DNA of 64,000 nt from Stenotrophomonas sp. Iso1 (GCF_027497995.1 NZ_JAODBT010000001.1:1824488-1888487); one strand, 5' to 3'; positions 26,204 through 34,669 are shown, counted from the stretch's first letter. The notes: generated by a model not told the origin, from the sequence alone. Numbers and translations: made by a program.

Positions 26204-26989
26204 TTATTTCTCGACGAATGCGCGCTCGAATACATAGTGGCCGGGCGTGCCAATCCGCGAGGAAACCTGGAAGCCGCGCGCATCCAGCACGCTGCGCAGG
26301 TCAGCCAACATCTGCGGGCTGCCACAGATCATGAAACGGTCGTTGGCCGGGTCCAGCTGCGGCAGGCCGAGGCTCTGCTGCATGAGGCCGGTTTCCATCA
26401 GCGTGGTCAGGCGGCCCTGATTGGGGAAGGGTTCGCGGGTGACGGCCGGGTAGTACAGCAACTTGTCACGGACGATATCGCCGAGGATTTCATCCTCCGG
26501 CAGTTCCTTTTCAAAGTAGTCGCGGTAAGCGAGGTCCTTCTCGAAGCGCACGCCGTGGCAGACGATCACCTTGTCGAAGCGCTCGTAGGTTTCCGGATCT
26601 TTGACGATGCTCAGCCACGGTGCCAGACCGGTGCCGGTACCCAATAGATACAGATGCTTGCCAGGGTGCAGGTCGCTGATCAGCAACGTGCCGGTGGGCT
26701 TCTTGCCGACCAGTACCTTGTCGCCCGGCTTGAGGTGTTGCAGGCGCGAGGTCAACGGGCCTTCCTGCACCTTGATGCTGAAGAAGTGCAGTTGCTCTTC
26801 CCAGTTGGCGCTGGCAATGGAATAGGCACGCATCAACGGTCGGCTGCCTTCTTCGTTTTCAAGGCCGATCATCACGAACTGGCCGTTGTCGAAGCGGAAA
26901 CCGCTGTCGCGGGTGGTGGAGAAACTGAAGTAGGCGTCCGTCCAGTGACGGACTTCAAGCACCGTTTCGGCGCCAAAAGCGGAAGACAT
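26204..26989 (-). CDS. fpr: Ferredoxin--NADP+ reductase
   Basis: A cytoplasmic FAD enzyme of 261 residues that passes electrons between NADPH and ferredoxin or flavodoxin, supporting iron-sulfur repair and redox balance. The FAD-binding motif is RAYSIAS at about residues 54-60, and the NADP site is GTGTGLAPWLS near 114-124; MICGSP is the conserved C-terminal block. It ends in FVEK as typical of subclass IIA reductases. A Fur-like box and a -10-like TAGAAT lie upstream, and an intrinsic terminator follows, so it is its own unit. Confidence 0.95.
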   Translation of the reverse strand: MSSAFGAETVLEVRHWTDAYFSFSTTRDSGFRFDNGQFVMIGLENEEGSRPLMRAYSIASANWEEQLHFFSIKVQEGPLTSRLQHLKPGDKVLVGKKPTGTLLISDLHPGKHLYLLGTGTGLAPWLSIVKDPETYERFDKVIVCHGVRFEKDLAYRDYFEKELPEDEILGDIVRDKLLYYPAVTREPFPNQGRLTTLMETGLMQQSLGLPQLDPANDRFMICGSPQMLADLRSVLDARGFQVSSRIGTPGHYVFERAFVEK

Positions 26990-27019
26990 GCCGTGGTTCG
27001 TTATATGGATGACCGCGCC

Positions 27020-27025
27020 ATTCTA
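27020..27025 (-). promoter_or_regulatory. Candidate -10 element of fpr
   Basis: TAGAAT on the minus strand lies 30 bases before the fpr start. A -35 element at the standard distance would fall at 27043-27048, inside the Fur-like box. Confidence 0.45.
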
Positions 27026-27039
27026 TCCGATCCTGATTA

Positions 27040-27058
27040 AATGGGAATGAATCTCATT
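27040..27058. promoter_or_regulatory. Fur-like box upstream of fpr
   Basis: The 19-base sequence AATGGGAATGAATCTCATT is a near-perfect palindrome with two mismatched pairs out of nine, closely matching the Fur box form AATGAGAATnATTCTCATT seen in Xanthomonadaceae. It overlaps the likely -35 position of the fpr promoter, which would allow iron-dependent repression. Confidence 0.65.
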
Positions 27059-27152
27059 TGCTGGGGTCGTCACGGCGGAACTGCGCTCCGCTGGGGCTGG
27101 CGGTGAGCCGATGCCGAGCATGGCTCGGCGCTTCACGGTCAGCGCCGTGGTT

Positions 27153-29015
27153 TCAGCGGTAGCCGGCGGCCTGCAACTCGAACAGCTCAGCGTAGCGGCC
27201 GCCCTCGATCATCAGCTCCTCGTGGGTGCCACTGGCCTCGATGCGCCCGTCGGCAAGCACCAGGATGCGATCGGCCATGCGTACCGAGGAGAAGCGGTGC
27301 GAAATCAGCACGGCAGTGCGGTTGTCCGACAGCTCTTTGAAGCGCTGGAACACCTCGAACTCGGCCCGCGCATCCAGCGCGGCGGTAGGTTCGTCCAAAA
27401 TCATCACCTGCGCATCGCGCATGTAAGCGCGAGCGATGGCGATCTTCTGCCATTGGCCGCCGGACAAATCCACGCCGGTCTTGAAGCGGCGGCCGATCAA
27501 CTGGTCGTATCCGGCGGGCAGGGTATCGATGACCTCATCAGCCAGCGCGCGACGGGCGGCATTCTGGATACGTGTTGTGTCCTGCATGGACTCGACCAAG
27601 CCCACACCGATGTTTTCGCCGGCGGTCAGGTGGTAGCGCACGAAGTCCTGGAAGATGACGCCAAGGTTGGCGCGCAGGTCGTCCAGGTCGTAGTCGCGCA
27701 GGTCGCGACCATCGAGCAGGATGCGGCCTTCGTCCGGGTCGTACAGGCGTGCCAGCAACTTGACCAAGGTGGTCTTGCCGGCGCCGTTTTCGCCAACCAA
27801 TGCAATCACCTCACCGGCCTGCAGCTGGAAATCGAGATGGCGCACTGCCCAGCGTTCGGCATCGGGATAGCGGAAGCCGACGTTCTCGAATACGAACCCC
27901 TCGCGAATGGGGCGCGGTATTGCCACGGCGTTTTCGCGCGAGTGGATTTCCGGCTTGATCGCAAAGAACGAGAACAGGTCGTCCAGGTACAACGCTTGGC
28001 TGGCTACCTGCGAAAAGCCGGTCAACAAGCCTTCCAGCAGCTGACGCAGGCGCATGAAACTGCCGGACAGAAACGTCAGGTCGCCGATGCTGAAATCGCC
28101 GCGAATGGTGCGCCAGGCGATGTAGGCATAGGCGGCGTAATAGCCCAGCGTGCCGAGTGCGGCGAGCAGCGTGCCCCACACCGCGCGCTTGCGGGCCAGC
28201 GCGCGGTTGGCGCGGAAAAAACGTTCGGACAGCAACTTGTAGCGGTCAATCAGGAACCGGTGAAGGTTGAAGATCTTCACCTCCTTGGCGGTTTCCACGC
28301 TGGCGCCGACCTGACGCAGGTAGTCGAGCTGGCGACGCTCTGGCGTCCAGCTGAAGTTGAGCGTGTACCCCAGTGCATTGAAGTGCGATTCGCCGACGAA
28401 TGCCGGGATCAACGCCACCGCTAGCAGCAGCATCAACCACGGGGCATACATCACCAGGCCGGCGGCGAAACTGATGACGGTGATGACATCCTGTGCCTGC
28501 CCGAACAGCTGGCTCATCAGGCTCATGCGGCCCATGGTCTGGCGCCGCGCACGGTCGAGCTTGTCCTGCAGTTCCGGGTCCTCGAAGTCCTCCAGGTCCA
28601 GCTCGGCGGCGTGTTCCATCAGGCGCACGCTGGTGGCGTTGGTGAACAGCTCCGACAGCAGCGAATCGGCGTAGTTGACCATGCGTCCGAGCAGGTCCGA
28701 ACCGATGGCGATGCTCAGTTCCAGCAACAGCAGTTCGAGCAGGGTATTGAGGTGGCCGCTGGACAACGCTTCGCCCAGCGGCGGCATGCCGCCGGCACCG
28801 GCCAGGCGCACGGCCTCATCGATAATCAGCTTGCCCACGTACAACATCGCCACCGGCATCAAGGCGCGGATAAGACGCAAGCCCAGGCTGGTCATCGTCA
28901 ACACGCGGCTGGTCTGCCATACCTGTCGCAGGAAGGGCGGCAGGTTGCGCATGGCGTTCATGCGTTCGCGCAGGCTGGGTTGCGGCTTGGCGGGTGCAGC
29001 GGAGGGGTGCGGCAT
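27153..29015 (-). CDS. ABC exporter with fused membrane and ATPase domains
   Basis: The 620-residue half-transporter has a six-segment membrane domain (about 30-330) and a nucleotide-binding domain (about 365-610): Walker A GENGAGKTT, signature LSGGQWQKIA and Walker B VMILDEPTAALD. The LSGGQWQ form and the short loop after Walker A resemble exporters of peptides or lipids found next to lantibiotic-type clusters, but no precursor peptide or modification gene is here. It would work as a homodimer in the inner membrane. The substrate is unknown. A BON-domain gene lies 78 bases upstream on the same strand. Confidence 0.92.
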   Translation of the reverse strand: MPHPSAAPAKPQPSLRERMNAMRNLPPFLRQVWQTSRVLTMTSLGLRLIRALMPVAMLYVGKLIIDEAVRLAGAGGMPPLGEALSSGHLNTLLELLLLELSIAIGSDLLGRMVNYADSLLSELFTNATSVRLMEHAAELDLEDFEDPELQDKLDRARRQTMGRMSLMSQLFGQAQDVITVISFAAGLVMYAPWLMLLLAVALIPAFVGESHFNALGYTLNFSWTPERRQLDYLRQVGASVETAKEVKIFNLHRFLIDRYKLLSERFFRANRALARKRAVWGTLLAALGTLGYYAAYAYIAWRTIRGDFSIGDLTFLSGSFMRLRQLLEGLLTGFSQVASQALYLDDLFSFFAIKPEIHSRENAVAIPRPIREGFVFENVGFRYPDAERWAVRHLDFQLQAGEVIALVGENGAGKTTLVKLLARLYDPDEGRILLDGRDLRDYDLDDLRANLGVIFQDFVRYHLTAGENIGVGLVESMQDTTRIQNAARRALADEVIDTLPAGYDQLIGRRFKTGVDLSGGQWQKIAIARAYMRDAQVMILDEPTAALDARAEFEVFQRFKELSDNRTAVLISHRFSSVRMADRILVLADGRIEASGTHEELMIEGGRYAELFELQAAGYR

Positions 29016-29093
29016 GGGCGGCTCAAACGGCGGGGTGCGTGTTCAGGGTAACGGCAAGGCGTGATGCATCAATGGGGTGGTGCCGCGGCAGTC

Positions 29094-29411
29094 TCAGCCG
29101 TCTTTGTCCAGATCGATGTCGCCCATTTGCGCATCGTCGCGGCCGTCGGGATTGTCGCGCACGGCTTCGCCACGTGCGCCGAACGAACTGTTTCCCGAAT
29201 CGACATGCAGATGGCTGCGGACATCACGCACGCCCTGAATGCCGGCAATGAGTTTTTCGATATCCAGTTTGGCTGTGGTATCAGGCACGTCGCCGGAGAG
29301 GGTCACTGTTCCGTCCTTCACTTGCACCAGTACCTGCGAGGACTGGCTGTGCTGGCCCAGCGTGTGTACGACTTCATCGGCAATCAGGGTGTCGGAGCGT
29401 TCTGCGGCCAT
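29094..29411 (-). CDS. BON domain protein
   Basis: Starting at the ATG at 29411 (GGAG seven bases upstream) the protein has 105 residues. Residues about 5-75 form one BON domain: ADEVVHTLGQHSQ, then VQVKDGTVTLSGDVPD and a final IQGVRDVRSHLHV strand, the classic alpha-beta-beta-alpha-beta pattern. The tail is acidic and glycine-rich. There is no signal peptide, unlike OsmY, so it probably acts in the cytoplasm, possibly binding lipid or protein. The gene is isolated on its strand and its role is unknown. Confidence 0.85.
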   Translation of the reverse strand: MAAERSDTLIADEVVHTLGQHSQSSQVLVQVKDGTVTLSGDVPDTTAKLDIEKLIAGIQGVRDVRSHLHVDSGNSSFGARGEAVRDNPDGRDDAQMGDIDLDKDG

Positions 29412-29523
29412 TGTGATCTCCAGCGGAAGTGGAGCCTGCACGATGGCGCAGACGCTGTGAGTGTGACGTTACCCAGGCTGTGGGTGTGTCGAGCCGTTGT
29501 CGGTTCCACGGTTCAAGCCGCTT

Positions 29524-30168
29524 CTACGAGCGCGGACCTTCCGGTGGTGACGGATCGGATGACTGCAGTGCCACCGGCAGGTGCCAGCCATAGTGCATCG
29601 CCATGATTCGCAGGCCGAAACACAGCCCGGCACCGGCCAAGGCGCAGGGCAGCGGCGGCAGGCCCAGCCAGTAACCGATGGCCACAATCGACGCGCCAGC
29701 CAATGCGGCCACGGCATACAACTCGGCCTGCAGTACTAGCGGTACCTGCGCCAGCAACACATCGCGGGCGATGCCGCCGCCGACGCCGGTCAACATGCCC
29801 AAAGCGGCTGCCATTGGCGGATCGATGCCGTAGGACAACGCCTTTTGCGTGCCGGCCACGGCGAACAGTGCCAGCCCCATCGCATCGAACATGCGCACCG
29901 GGTACTGCATGCGCTCGATCAACGGCGCCCAGAAGAAGGTCACCACGCCTGCCGCCAGGGTGATGGCCGGATAGCGCCAGTCGCTGATGGCGGCCACCGG
30001 GGTGGCCCCGATCAGCAGGTCACGGGTGATGCCGCCAGCCAGTGCAGCCGCGAACGACAGCACCAGCACGCCGAAGATATCCAGCCGACGGCGCACCCCC
30101 ATCGTCGCCCCGGACAGGGCGAAGACGAAGGTGCCAATAAGGTCGAGGATCAGTACCAGGGTTCCCAT
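29524..30168 (-). CDS. TRIC-like cation channel family protein (UPF0126, YicG type)
   Basis: The 214-residue membrane protein has seven segments arranged as two three-segment repeats plus one. Each repeat carries the UPF0126 signature: AGGITRDLLIG near residue 45 and GGGIARDVLLA near 131. Prokaryotic homologues of TRIC channels are trimers passing monovalent cations; glycine transport has also been proposed for some. The gene stands alone. A CACAAT hexamer lies seven bases before the ATG, so its transcript may have no leader. Confidence 0.9.
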   Translation of the reverse strand: MGTLVLILDLIGTFVFALSGATMGVRRRLDIFGVLVLSFAAALAGGITRDLLIGATPVAAISDWRYPAITLAAGVVTFFWAPLIERMQYPVRMFDAMGLALFAVAGTQKALSYGIDPPMAAALGMLTGVGGGIARDVLLAQVPLVLQAELYAVAALAGASIVAIGYWLGLPPLPCALAGAGLCFGLRIMAMHYGWHLPVALQSSDPSPPEGPRS

Positions 30169-30175
30169 GCGGCCT

Positions 30176-30181
30176 ATTGTG
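30176..30181 (-). promoter_or_regulatory. Candidate -10 hexamer near the TRIC gene start
   Basis: CACAAT on the minus strand ends seven bases before the ATG, with AGGCCGC between; this resembles the uup start region. There is no Shine-Dalgarno site. Confidence 0.3.
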
Positions 30182-30248
30182 CGGCCTGTCCATGGCTGCG
30201 GCCATCGGTCCGGTCCGGCGTGGATGCCGCAGGACCAGACCGACCTGC

Positions 30249-30698
30249 TTACGGCAGTGGCGGCAGCAGCCCGGCGCCGAGGCGATTCCAGGCATTGATG
30301 ACGGCCACGGCCATGCTCAGGTCACTGATGCCTTTTTCGTCGAAGTGCGGTGCCAGTGCCTCGAAGGCGGCATCGGAGGGGGCGCCGTCCGGCAACCGGG
30401 TGAGGGCTTCGGCCCAGCCCAGAGCGGCGCGTTCGCGTGCATCAAAAAATCGGCTTTCGTGCCAGGCAGGCAGCGTGTCGAGCTTGCGCGGTTCGATACC
30501 GGCCTTGCGCAGCGCGGTGCCGTGCATGTCCATGCAGTAACCGCAGCCGTTGATCTGGGACACGCGCAGGAACACGAGTTCCATCAGGTCATGCTCGAGC
30601 GAGCTGTCATGCACAGCCTTGCTGGTGGCCAACAGGCCCTTGAAGGCGTCGGCAGCCAAGCGGGTGTAAGCGACACGGGGAGAAGCAGCAGCTGACAT
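30249..30698 (-). CDS. AhpD-like carboxymuconolactone decarboxylase family protein (COE partner)
   Basis: A 149-residue helical protein with the CxxC pair in INGCGYCMDMHG (about residues 49-60), the redox-active motif of AhpD alkylhydroperoxidases. It would reduce peroxides or quinone-like compounds using a disulfide relay. It lies 36 bases downstream of an ECF41-type sigma factor on the same strand; ECF41 factors are known to be linked to carboxymuconolactone decarboxylase, oxidoreductase or epimerase genes (COE), so it is the expected partner. It is likely both cotranscribed with and a target of the sigma factor. Confidence 0.92.
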   Translation of the reverse strand: MSAAASPRVAYTRLAADAFKGLLATSKAVHDSSLEHDLMELVFLRVSQINGCGYCMDMHGTALRKAGIEPRKLDTLPAWHESRFFDARERAALGWAEALTRLPDGAPSDAAFEALAPHFDEKGISDLSMAVAVINAWNRLGAGLLPPLP

Positions 30699-30734
30699 CG
30701 GGGGTCTCCTGGCGACCGGAGTGGTCGCGTTTCA

Positions 30735-31631
30735 TTACAAGGACGCCTCAGCGTCGGCAGTCGTGACAAGCCGTGGCAATTTATTTGGATTGAGCACGCT
30801 GTACAGCGCGACGATGCGGTCGTCGACAACTTCGACGGTGGTGAAGGACGCCAACCTCCCTCCGGCAAAGCGCAGGATCGCCAACTCGCCGTTGACGTAT
30901 CCCAGCTGCGCCGGCAATGCCGCGCCACGGCGCGCGATGGCCCAGTACAGCCGGCCGATGCGTTCGGCGCCCTGCAGCGGCCGCACCGTGGCGGTGACGA
31001 CGCCGCCACCGTCGGATATTTGTGTGGCATTGGCGTGCAGCAGGGCCTGGATGGCCTGGCTGTCGCCGCGTTGGGCGGCGTCCATGAAACGCGCCAACAA
31101 CTGCCGGTGCTGATCCGGAGCGGCCCGGAAGCGGGGGCGTCCTGCCTGCAATCGCTGCTTGGCTCGGTGTACCAGCTGCCGGCAGTTGGCCTCGCTGTGG
31201 CCGATCAGCTCGCCGATCTGCTGATAACTGTGGTCGAAAGCCTCCTTGAGCAGAAACGCAGCACGTTCTTCCGGCCCCAGTTGTTCGAGCAGGGACAGGA
31301 AGGCGACGGAAACTTCGTCAGCCAGCGCGAATGCCTGCGCGGGATCGGTGCTGGTGTCCGCTTCCAGGCTGACTTCCAGTGGTTCGGGCAGCCACGGGCC
31401 GACGTACTGCAGGCGTTCGCGCTTGAGCGCGCGCAACCGGTCCAGACCAAGCCGGGTGGTTGCGGTGATCAACCACGCTTCGGCGTCGCGGATGGCGGTT
31501 GTGTCGGTGTTGGCCCAGCGTAACCAAGCGTCCTGGACCACGTCTTCGGCATCGGCGCGACTACCGAGCAGGCGGTAGGCCAGGGCCAGCAGGCGGGAGC
31601 GGTGAGTCTGGAAAGTGATATCGGCGTTCAT
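30735..31631 (-). CDS. ECF41-type RNA polymerase sigma factor with SnoaL-like C-terminal domain
   Basis: The 298-residue protein has sigma2 (about 8-70) and sigma4 (about 110-160) domains joined by a linker, plus a C-terminal NTF2/SnoaL-like domain (about 175-290). Three ECF41 marks are visible: YVGPWLPEPL at 76-85 in the linker, DGGG at 207-210, and NPNKL at 281-285 near the end. In this group the fused C-terminal domain takes the place of an anti-sigma factor and controls activity. No anti-sigma gene is adjacent. The AhpD-like gene follows after 36 bases. I placed the start at 31631; the frame continues upstream but without family sequence. Confidence 0.94.
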   Translation of the reverse strand: MNADITFQTHRSRLLALAYRLLGSRADAEDVVQDAWLRWANTDTTAIRDAEAWLITATTRLGLDRLRALKRERLQYVGPWLPEPLEVSLEADTSTDPAQAFALADEVSVAFLSLLEQLGPEERAAFLLKEAFDHSYQQIGELIGHSEANCRQLVHRAKQRLQAGRPRFRAAPDQHRQLLARFMDAAQRGDSQAIQALLHANATQISDGGGVVTATVRPLQGAERIGRLYWAIARRGAALPAQLGYVNGELAILRFAGGRLASFTTVEVVDDRIVALYSVLNPNKLPRLVTTADAEASL

Positions 31632-31809
31632 GTGGGAAGGACGTGCCAAGGCGGGCTGGCGTGACGGGTGACGCCTACTTTGCCGCAACCTTTCTGGCAG
31701 CGGCATATGCCCTGTGTGGGGATGATCTTCACGGGCTTCGGCTTCGCGGCTTTTGCCGCTGCGGTAACCGCCCCTACAAAGGTAGGAAGCACGGTCCGTC
31801 GGCAAGGCG

Positions 31810-31815
31810 TAAAAT
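31810..31815 (+). promoter_or_regulatory. Candidate -10 hexamer for the fumarase gene
   Basis: TAAAAT is followed by GGCCGG and lies 42 bases before the GTG start. The motif TARAATG-S-S-C recurs before prfB, tcdA, fpr and the LytTR gene. Confidence 0.4.
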
Positions 31816-31857
31816 GGCCGGCTGAACCCCCGCCAGCCTTCAGCAAGCGAGCAAGCC

Positions 31858-33375
31858 GTGACAACGATCAAGCAGGAAGACCTCATCCAGTCCGTCGCCG
31901 ACGCGCTGCAGTACATCTCGTACTACCACCCGGTCGACTACATCAAGAGCCTCAGCGCTGCCTATGAGCGCGAGGAGTCGCCGGCGGCCAAGGAGGCGAT
32001 TGCGCAGATCCTGATCAACTCGCGCATGTGCGCTGAGGGACATCGTCCGATCTGCCAGGACACCGGCATCGTCACCGTGTTCCTGGAAATTGGCATGAAC
32101 GTGCGTTGGGACGACGCCACGATGGGCGTGGAAGACATGGCCAATGAAGGCATCCGTCGCGCCTACGCCTATCCGGACAACAAGCTGCGCGCCTCGGTGC
32201 TCGCTGACCCGGCGGGCAAGCGCACCAATACCAAGGACAACACTCCGGGCGTGGTCAACGTCAAGGTGGTGCCGGGTAACACCGTGGACGTGATCGTCGC
32301 GGCCAAGGGCGGCGGCTCGGAAGCCAAGAGCAAGTTCGCCATGCTCAACCCGTCCGACTCCATCGTCGACTGGGTGCTCAAGACGGTGCCGACCATGGGC
32401 GCCGGCTGGTGCCCGCCGGGCATGCTCGGCATTGGCATCGGCGGTACCGCCGAGAAGGCGATGCTGCTGGCCAAGGAGTCGCTGATGGAGCCGATCGACA
32501 TCACCGATCTGCAGGCCCGCGGCGCGTCCAACCGTGCCGAAGAGCTGCGCTTGGAGCTGTACGAAAAGGTCAACGCGCTGGGTATTGGCGCGCAGGGCCT
32601 GGGTGGCCTGACCACGGTGCTGGACATCAAGGTCAAGGATTTCCCGACCCACGCTGCCAACTTGCCGGTAGCGATGATCCCGAATTGCGCCGCCACTCGC
32701 CACGCGCACTTCACCCTGGATGGCAGCGGCCCGGTGATGCTGGATCCACCGTCGCTGGAAGACTGGCCGCAGATCACCTACGACTCGTCCAAGGGCACCC
32801 GCGTCGACCTCGACACGATCACCCCGGAAGAAGTCGCCAACTGGAAGCCGGGCCAGACCCTGTTGCTCAATGGCAAGCTGCTGACCGGCCGTGACGCTGC
32901 GCACAAGCGCATGGTCGACATGCTCAACAAGGGCGAACAGTTGCCGGTCGATCTGAAGGGCCGCTTCATCTATTACGTCGGCCCGGTCGATCCGGTGCGT
33001 GACGAAGTGGTGGGCCCGGCGGGCCCGACCACAGCGACGCGGATGGACAAGTTCACCCGCCAGATTCTGGAGCAGACCGGTTTGTTGGGGATGGTCGGCA
33101 AGGCCGAGCGCGGTCCGGCGGCGATTGAAGCCATTCGCGACAACAAGTCGGCTTACCTGATGGCGGTTGGCGGCTCGGCTTACCTGGTGTCCAAGGCGAT
33201 CAAGGCCTCCAAGGTGGTGGGCTTTGCCGACCTGGGCATGGAAGCGATCTACGAGTTCACCGTGCAGGACATGCCGGTGACCGTGGCCGTGGATTCCACC
33301 GGTGAGTCGGTACACAAGACTGGCCCACGTGAATGGCAGGCCCGCATCGGCAAGATTCCGGTGGTGGTTGAGTAA
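31858..33375 (+). CDS. Fumarate hydratase class I
   Basis: The iron-sulfur fumarase of the citric acid cycle, converting fumarate to malate, 505 residues in one chain (alpha and beta parts fused). It starts with GTG, giving MTTIKQEDL. Cysteines for the [4Fe-4S] cluster are visible at Cys66 (HRPICQDTG), Cys185 (GAGWCPPG) and Cys277 (IPNCAATRH). The C-terminal part has GKLLTGRDAAHKRM, typical of the beta region. Class I fumarases are oxygen-sensitive, so the presence of several oxidative-defence genes nearby is fitting but not proof of a link. A terminator hairpin follows. Confidence 0.97.
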   Translation: MTTIKQEDLIQSVADALQYISYYHPVDYIKSLSAAYEREESPAAKEAIAQILINSRMCAEGHRPICQDTGIVTVFLEIGMNVRWDDATMGVEDMANEGIRRAYAYPDNKLRASVLADPAGKRTNTKDNTPGVVNVKVVPGNTVDVIVAAKGGGSEAKSKFAMLNPSDSIVDWVLKTVPTMGAGWCPPGMLGIGIGGTAEKAMLLAKESLMEPIDITDLQARGASNRAEELRLELYEKVNALGIGAQGLGGLTTVLDIKVKDFPTHAANLPVAMIPNCAATRHAHFTLDGSGPVMLDPPSLEDWPQITYDSSKGTRVDLDTITPEEVANWKPGQTLLLNGKLLTGRDAAHKRMVDMLNKGEQLPVDLKGRFIYYVGPVDPVRDEVVGPAGPTTATRMDKFTRQILEQTGLLGMVGKAERGPAAIEAIRDNKSAYLMAVGGSAYLVSKAIKASKVVGFADLGMEAIYEFTVQDMPVTVAVDSTGESVHKTGPREWQARIGKIPVVVE

Positions 33376-33402
33376 GCCGCACGCGCTTCACTGGTGACCA
33401 GA

Positions 33403-33438
33403 CAACGGCTCGGGCTATGCTCGAGCCGTTGCTGTTTT
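33403..33438 (+). terminator. Intrinsic terminator of the fumarase gene
   Basis: CAACGGCTCG pairs with CGAGCCGTTG (10 bp, 9-base loop), followed by CTGTTTTC. Confidence 0.8.
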
Positions 33439-33453
33439 CGGGGGAGAGGTTCG

Positions 33454-33771
33454 ATGCGTAGTTTCCAGTGGATGATGGTTCTGATGCTCGCGTTGCTGCT
33501 CGCCGGTTGCGGGAATGGCGGCTGGCGCGACGCCCCCAAAGATGACCCGGCCGCCTGTGTAAATTACTGTCAGAGCCGCCACCAGGACTGCAACGCCAAC
33601 CCGCGAAGCTACGGCGATTGCGGCGAAGCGAACAAGAACAACCAGTGCGACAAGATCACCAATCCCGAGCTGCGTGGCGCCTGCCAGACTTCGCAGGCTT
33701 TCTGCCAGAACCGCTCCGCCGCCGCAGTTTGTGGTGAGCGTCTCAGCAACTGCATGGCCAGTTGCAATTAA
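33454..33771 (+). CDS. Small cysteine-rich lipoprotein of unknown function
   Basis: From the ATG at 33454, preceded by GGGGGAGAGG, the protein has 105 residues. A signal peptide with lipobox LLLAGC is followed by a mature part of about 85 residues holding ten more cysteines, enough for five disulfides. The cysteine spacing (CVNYC, then pairs at DC, DC, QC, AC, FC, VC, NC, SC) suggests a compact disulfide-knotted domain. I do not recognise a named family. It should sit on the periplasmic face of a membrane. It has no visible partner; a GST gene follows after 170 bases. Confidence 0.75.
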   Translation: MRSFQWMMVLMLALLLAGCGNGGWRDAPKDDPAACVNYCQSRHQDCNANPRSYGDCGEANKNNQCDKITNPELRGACQTSQAFCQNRSAAAVCGERLSNCMASCN

Positions 33772-33908
33772 GTAAGAAGGAAAGGCGCGGCGGCGTTGGG
33801 CTTGAGCGACGTTTCAGCCCATCCGGAACGTGGCATTGCCCGGTGGATCACTGCTCAGAATCTGTGCGTCCGGGGGCATCTCTGCCCACGATTGCATGCC
33901 GACGTCGC

Positions 33909-33914
33909 TAGAAT
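33909..33914 (+). promoter_or_regulatory. Candidate -10 hexamer for the first GST gene
   Basis: TAGAAT with ACGGC after it lies 27 bases before the ATG. I see no good -35 element at 16-18 bases. Confidence 0.35.
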
Positions 33915-33941
33915 ACGGCTCTGCCCGCACGAGAGCCGCTC

Positions 33942-34577
33942 ATGTCCGTTGTTCTGTATGGATCGCAAAGCACTGCCTCACTCGTTGTGCATTGGCTGTT
34001 GATTGAGCTAGGCATAGAGCACCAGCTGCATCAGCTGGATTTTGATCGCAACGAACAGAAGTCGGTAGCGTACTTGGCCATCAATCCAGCCGGCCGCGTG
34101 CCGACGTTGTTGATGGACGGCCAGGTGTTGACCGAGTCGGCCGCTATCGCGATGCATCTGGCTGACGTGCACCCGCATGCCGGCTTCGCACCCGTACCGG
34201 GCACGCCAGCACGCGGTGATTACTACCGATGGATCTGCTTCTGCGTTTACACCTTGATGCCTGCATATCGGAGCTGGTTCTACCCGGATGAACCTGCCGG
34301 CCAGGCCAATGTCACCGAGGTCCAGCAGCGTGCCCGCGTGCAACTGGAAACGGCTTGGCAGCAGATGGCTGATCACCTCGCTGTGAAGGGGCCGTATGTG
34401 CTCGGCGAGGAGCTGTCAGTCGTGGATTTCATGCTGACCATGTTGATGCGCTGGAGTCGCAATATGCCGCGCCCGAGTGACAGCTGGCCGGCGCTGGCCG
34501 CACATGCCGCGCGGATGAAAGCGCGTCCGGCGTTTGCCGAGGTCTATCGACGTGAAGGCATCACGGACTGGGCGTGA
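33942..34577 (+). CDS. Glutathione S-transferase family protein
   Basis: The 211-residue protein has an N-terminal thioredoxin-fold half with the conserved cis-proline and ESAAIAMHLAD (about residues 65-75), and an all-helical C-terminal half with LGEELSVVDFMLTMLM, the N-capping box of GSTs. The N-terminal active-site residue appears to be Ser (YGSQSTASL) in place of Tyr or Cys. It would conjugate or reduce small electrophiles with glutathione. It converges with the fatty acid hydroxylase gene. Confidence 0.9.
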   Translation: MSVVLYGSQSTASLVVHWLLIELGIEHQLHQLDFDRNEQKSVAYLAINPAGRVPTLLMDGQVLTESAAIAMHLADVHPHAGFAPVPGTPARGDYYRWICFCVYTLMPAYRSWFYPDEPAGQANVTEVQQRARVQLETAWQQMADHLAVKGPYVLGEELSVVDFMLTMLMRWSRNMPRPSDSWPALAAHAARMKARPAFAEVYRREGITDWA

Positions 34578-34669
34578 CGCGGATGATCACGCCCTTCTCG
34601 CGAGGATGAGGAGGGCAGTTCGCGGATCGCCGGTTCCGGTCGAGATTCGGCATCCAAATTCCGCTTAAC

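Noticed and set aside
27111..28424. A 437-codon plus-strand frame opposite the ABC exporter
   Set aside because: Antisense shadow; the exporter has all ATPase motifs.
31632..31857. ECF41-type target promoter (TGTCACA-like) upstream of the sigma gene
   Set aside because: Words such as CGTCACC occur, but none match well together with a CGTC -10 at the right distance.
31840..33315. A 491-codon minus-strand frame opposite the fumarase gene
   Set aside because: Antisense shadow; fumarase motifs on the plus strand are complete.
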